64,000 nucleotides of DNA from Phoronis australis (lineage: Eukaryota > Phoronida > Phoronidae): assembly GCA_002633005.1 (NCBI GenBank), contig NMRA01000202.1, positions 167,516 to 231,515 of the forward strand. The letters are read 5' to 3'. Position 1 is the stretch's first letter; every line of letters starts with the position of its first letter. A program made the translations under genes and the position numbers. Positions 59,219 to 64,000 of this stretch are shown here, piece after piece. The notes under the pieces are model-generated. The model saw nothing but the letters and a program-made list of their open reading frames with translations, made no database searches and had not been told where the DNA came from.

Positions 59219-62200
59219 AAATAACGCACATTTTAACGCGCAAAAAGGCATTCATTTAAGAACCCTTTAGCGCTTCATATTGATCCACGTGTGACGGGGG
59301 GTGACCCGGGGTTCTATAATCAACACTAATTACACGTTAACTAGCCTTCTTAAACAAAACCAGCATGCTAAGGAAGAAACTATAAAAGCTTTCATTAATC
59401 TGCCATTCATTCGCATGAAATTCTGCAACGCCTTATTCAAACGGTATCACCATCTTCTGAATTTGAGTTTTTGGTACCCATAAGTTAGTTGCCCCATTCT
59501 TCCACAAAATTGAAGTTTAAAACACCTACACTCAGCAAAAGTGTTGACGCCGTCCATCATTGGTGTTATTGGTTGTTGTTTACTTATCAAGTTTTTTTAT
59601 TTCTTTGATTAGGTGGCAGTCTATCTTTCGCCGTCGTGATTTGTTTTCTTTCAGTTATCCGGTTTATTCCAGTCATTACATGTGCCGTTTGCATATGAAT
59701 AATAGCTTGTCCGACCGGCTATTATTACGTGTGTGTGTCTTTGTATTTTTACGCAGTTTTTGGTGACCGGTGTTTTTGAATTTAGAGGCATTCGTTGACA
59801 CGATCTGTAGAGCGAATAATTTATGTTCTCGGATGCTGAAATTTTCTATTACATTGAGCACAGAGTGTAGACCACACTGTTATAACCGCTTGCTCCGGAT
59901 CACACTGATTCATAGCTAAGTAATCGTATCGCTTATGAACCGGTATCGCTCTAAAACCGTGTTATGCAAACTGTATTCGGTTTTCTATCCCTGTAGCCGA
60001 AATCGGCTACAAAAAACAATATCTGCAAGATCAAGTGTTTTGAATGTGATAAATTTTACACTAGCGGCTTTCTAGACGAAGACTGAAACAACACATTCAC
60101 GAACACCATGATGCCACTCACACGATACAAGCGCCCTCTTTAGGCGTACAGAGTAAACATGACACACCAATTTCACATGCTAGCTTCCGATTCTTCATCA
60201 ATAAACCTTCAAATCAAAGAGTAATAGCGATACAGCCTCTCCAATTGGTTTTCATTGGTTGCATGCTACGTGATTCTTACCACAGTTTGTGAAATGATGC
60301 ACAGCAACGTATACCCTCTATCCAAATATGAATGCTATCGTGAAAAGTTTTATCGTTTCGTTTTGTTCGATATACTGTATAAGGTCAAAAAAGAAGCACA
60401 ATTGGGTCTGATTTGCGCCGGACTCATTTTGAAAATTGCACTTCACCGTATGAAGAAAAATGCGATCGTCCGCCCGATCACTTTTAACGAAATTCTTTTT
60501 GTTTCAAAACGGGTACACTACCATGTCTAAGGCTCTTAAGAAACGGACATTTAGCGACTACCACATCTTTTACATCGGTTTCCAAAGCAAGTTTCGATTC
60601 GCGGTCAACCTCTCTCCAAGACAACATTAGCCCTTCGGCAGGCTAAGCTTGCAGCATTACAAGGCGATGTATTGCTTTCCTCTCCTCGATCGAACTGAGT
60701 AAAGCTAAAAATCAGCACCAGTTCGTACTCTAGCGATTTTTTAAAAAGAAACCGCATCACCGCCTCGATTTTCAAAAGAAATTAACACAGGCTAGAAAAC
60801 AATATGATTTTTCACCTAATATGTTACATTGGTGGACAGACAGATTTCTCCACTGACTGACCTTAAGCAATTCTGTCACCTTTATACACATGAAACTCTT
60901 ACCTTTCCCGTTGCACGCCTCGATCGGAAAAGACTCTCGGCTCGATCAAGCAAAACAACTGTGTTTCACAATTTCTTTCGTGAATGTTGACGAACAATTC
61001 CAGATTCAATGCAATGCGAGCTTATCTGCATCTGAGCAATATCCATACAACGTCCGTCCAACCGCCAGCGAATCCAGTGATAGACTGATTATGTCCTGAC
61101 GCGGTCATGATGCGAACGGCGTAATGAGCTCTCGCGGGCGAATGGCGGAAAATAACGCGGAATGCATATCCTGACGAACGCTCAGTGAATGGTTAGTGTT
61201 CAGCTATGATGCTAAGTCATAATATCTCCCTTCTATTCGAAAAAAACAAAACATCTACACAACTTGCAGAAACGTTTCAAAATGAAAGGAATGTATCCGT
61301 TAAGCCTGGTTGGTAGATTAGAAGCATGGATATAACGTGATATTGTAAATGCCATTAAGGCGTTAAACATATTGCCCTGAATTTATATTAAATAGAAGTA
61401 AATAACCTTGGACACTTTGTCAATGTGAATGCCAGAAAGTAAGAGGCTGTGTTTACAGGCAGACAGGTTTTAACGACTGATTTCAGGCTTAATAAACCGC
61501 TTCATTCTCATTTTGCCTTAGTTTAAAGTTGCCCTTCGCAGTCCTGCCAGTTTCGTTCTTATGTAAAATTTGCCTGAAATAATTACAGTTTTCAAGTAAA
61601 ATTATTTTATTAAGAAATATTTTTGCACTTACTCCGACACAACACAACTAAGGTGGCATTTCAAGTTTCACCAAACTGCGCAAGATTAATTCCTGTAACA
61701 TTTATTCACGAGATGGTATTTGTTTTTTCAATTAAGTTTTAAATGCAAACTACTCTTGACCAATGATACTATTACAGCCTACGCTCTGACACTTATTTAT
61801 TAATAACTGATTGATGTTCCCAGTCTCGCAGATAGGTTCAAGGTATGTCAAGGCCGTGTCACATATCTTGTTGAGGTTTTCTGTTACAGGGTACAAAACA
61901 GATTTATGGAAATAATTCCCGTTTGAGGATACCTGCGAAAACTCTAAGCTTCTGGAATACTTGGGAACGCTACTGCCGACGTAGTACTTAAATAAGTTTG
62001 ATACATAATTTATAATGAGGTCGATAATGAAGTTAAAGCAATCCCCCGAACCCCGTTGATTTCGATGTCATGCGGTACGTTTCAGAGCAGGCAATCATGC
62101 AGACATAACGCGAACTTTAAACACTAGAGTTCCCTCATGAACAATGAATTACTAACAACACTAGAGTGTCGTTTTTTCTCTTTTGGTTGTGTACGTCACA

Positions 62201-62330
62201 CACTGCGGGAACGATGTAAATCCAATACAAGTCATGTGGAGTTGACCGCAAGCAGGTCACGCGAAAGTCCAGTGACATCACTCTGACCTACTGAGGCCAG
62301 TGACATAAGGATGCCGAGGTGTCCTCGTAT
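59219..62330. other. Intergenic, no gene seen
   Basis: Only short open frames (up to about 91 codons) without family resemblance. No repeat shared with the rest of the window apart from the flank of the family G element. Confidence 0.4.
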
Positions 62331-62754
62331 GGCCGGTTGCATGAAACAGTCCCAAACAGAACTAATTTCCCTAAATATACTGCGTATTTGGGGACTTGTG
62401 AAAACACTGATTGCCCATTTTTATACTGTTTTTGTTTCATTTCTAAGTCAACTTTTGGCTTTGATACAAATCGAGAGAGAACTCGACGTTGAATTCTCAA
62501 TATCATTGAAAATGTGTAGGGATCTTTTCATGCAACGCTCCTAACTTAAGGACTAAGTCCCTATCTATTTCATGGAATTCAAGGCTCAATTTTTGGTTAT
62601 ATTATTAGAAAATGTCTTTAGTCAAAGAGGAGTTCATAATAAAGATGAAATGATAGAAAAAGATTACATCTGTTAATAAACAAAGACACAAATATGCAAA
62701 AGATTTAGGGAATTTAGTTGAGTCCTTATTTGTGACTGTTTCATGCAAGCCGGC
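62331..62754. mobile_element. TIR element with GCCGGTTGCATGAAACAGTC ends
   Basis: The left end GGCCGGTTGCATGAAACAGT and the right end, read inverse, GCCGGCTTGCATGAAACAGT, are terminal inverted repeats. A third, inverse GTTGCATGAAAAGATC lies at about 62523-62538. The structure may be one 424-bp element, or a 210-bp element plus a second end. No coding sequence. Confidence 0.65.
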
Positions 62755-63561
62755 ACCGAAAGATAACTACTGCAGCGATCCCCCGACGTGGGTGACGGGA
62801 TTTGTACCTCGGCATGGGGTTTGCTGTAAGTTGGTCTGGCACTGGAGCTAAGGGGTCGCTATCGGAAATTAGAGAAGGGGCCACGGAATTGTTTCTACCC
62901 CTTGACACTTGCATAACATAACAAGGAATACTCGACGACTTAGAAATCATGGTAGTAAAAATATAACTTCATGTCATATGCATATTGGAAAGTGCCACTG
63001 TGCTAATTTGATGCGTCTGCGGCATGTCAGGTCTATACTCTTTCTAAATGGTTTCACTAACACTAAATTGATTCGTCTTCGACCAGGCTCAATCAAATTC
63101 TATTGCAATTCGTATAGGGTGAGTATTCCTTAACAACGATTACAAGTAGCTGAGTGCTAATAATGAACTCGAACTAGTCTGTCGTCAATATTTCTTATGT
63201 CTGTTTTATTGCTTGTTCAAAAACGCCAGTGCGTTACTTTTACGTTGTTATGTCGGACTTATTTCTGGCAACTTGGGTGGAACCACAACTTTTTATGAGT
63301 CTTAAAAGAACTGGCAATTCATGTAAGAATGTAAGTGGCCGGTCTCGTTCGAAAACACGTTCTTCATGTGAGGGAAAGCAGTTGATCATAGTTTTAGGTA
63401 ACAATTGTTCGACTAAGTTTTCTAGTGATAGTGAGGAAGACGTGTTTAAAATTAAAGGGGCATTCCGCCTCTGCTTAGCTGTCAATGTTGAATTCTTAAA
63501 CGAAGCGCTTTCGTGTTTAAAAATATTATCACACTAATCTGCCTCCGGTTCAGCAACCGGA
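62755..63561. other. Intergenic, no gene confirmed
   Basis: Open frames of about 70 codons on the - strand (62741-62950) and 102 codons on the + strand (63229-63537) are present. Neither shows a recognisable domain. Confidence 0.35.
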
Positions 63562-63665
63562 TGGGACCTCGCTAAAAACAAGACTTCGCGAGATTACGTG
63601 AAATATTGCCGTGTATCTTGAATGAGAACATGTGACTTTGGCTAGATTTTTGATAGGTCCTAGCG
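63562..63665. mobile_element. MITE family A, copy 6 (end-trimmed)
   Basis: GGGACCTCGCTAAAAACAAG through CTTCGCGAGATTACGTGAAA and GCTAGATTTTTGATAGGTCC to TAGCG. It is in the same orientation as copy 1, and both copies are followed by AACGCACGCCT shortly after the end. Confidence 0.75.
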
Positions 63666-64000
63666 TTAGTGAACGCACGCCTCCCTGGCCTTATTTGTTA
63701 ACGAATGAGCCGACAACTCACAAGCAAAGCATACACGCGCCATTTTCGAGTCAGACCAACACCAACAAGCTCTGAAGTTTTTCTTGAGTAGCTGATGGTT
63801 CTGACGTTTTTGTTTCGAATCCTATCACGGTAAGGAATGTTATGAGCCCGATTTTCTGAGAGTAAAAAACTAATTTAATGTTCATTTTTAGCCAGGTAAA
63901 GTAGGCGAATTCAGTACATCTGCATACAAGTACATATTTACATTCTTCATTTGACTTTACTAATGGAGGGAGGGGCTTTCTGGGAAAATTCCCAGCAGAA

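Noticed and set aside
59023-59229. 68-codon - strand frame resembling frames at 33162-33371 and 18345-18653
   Set aside because: All three overlap family G MITEs. The recurrence comes from the repeat, and the frames are not conserved.
62741-62950. - strand frame with Pro/Ser/Arg-rich translation as a possible exon or LINE piece
   Set aside because: No recognisable motif, no neighbouring frame to join, and it starts inside the terminal repeat of a TIR element.

Overview
The window is metazoan nuclear DNA: an AT-rich draft assembly with one N (position 39787), GT-AG introns, animal protein families and many non-coding mobile elements. The genes do not fix the species. Compact genes set among many MITE-like elements would suit a marine invertebrate (hemichordate, amphioxus, echinoderm, mollusc and so on), but that is inference.

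All host genes I can support lie in the first 18 kb. On the + strand, 602-1485 holds the last two coding exons of mitochondrial NAD(P) transhydrogenase (NNT); the rest of that gene lies off the left edge. Also on the + strand, 6044-10066 holds a complete two-exon neuronal calcium sensor family protein of 185 aa with an N-myristoylation motif and four EF-hand positions, the first degenerate. On the - strand, 17750-13567 holds a complete three-exon rhodopsin-class peptide receptor of 449 aa. I assembled it by joining three exons in phase 0 at both junctions. These genes have unrelated jobs (mitochondrial NADPH supply, calcium sensing, peptide signalling) and nothing suggests they are coregulated.

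From 18 kb to 64 kb I find no intact host gene. The identifiable content is repeats: a 5'-truncated, frameshifted, polyadenylated LINE 3' end (19.9-20.6 kb); a THAP zinc-finger remnant inside terminal inverted repeats (50.9-51.55 kb); several MITE families, two with readable target-site duplications (8 bp and 5 bp); two large fold-back elements (21.9-22.2 and 41.5-42.3 kb); a diverged pair of segments of about 1.7-2.35 kb (32.5-34.9 and 48.65-50.35 kb); nested insertions whose order can be read; tandem arrays with units of 11, 21, about 20 and about 42 bp; and a 74-bp (CA)n microsatellite.

I found no CRISPR array, operon, rRNA or convincing functional tRNA. The most rewarding leads are the THAP/TIR element, the 8-bp-TSD palindromic MITE family with both short and long members, the nested insertions with recoverable empty sites, and the reconstructed receptor and short calcium sensor.
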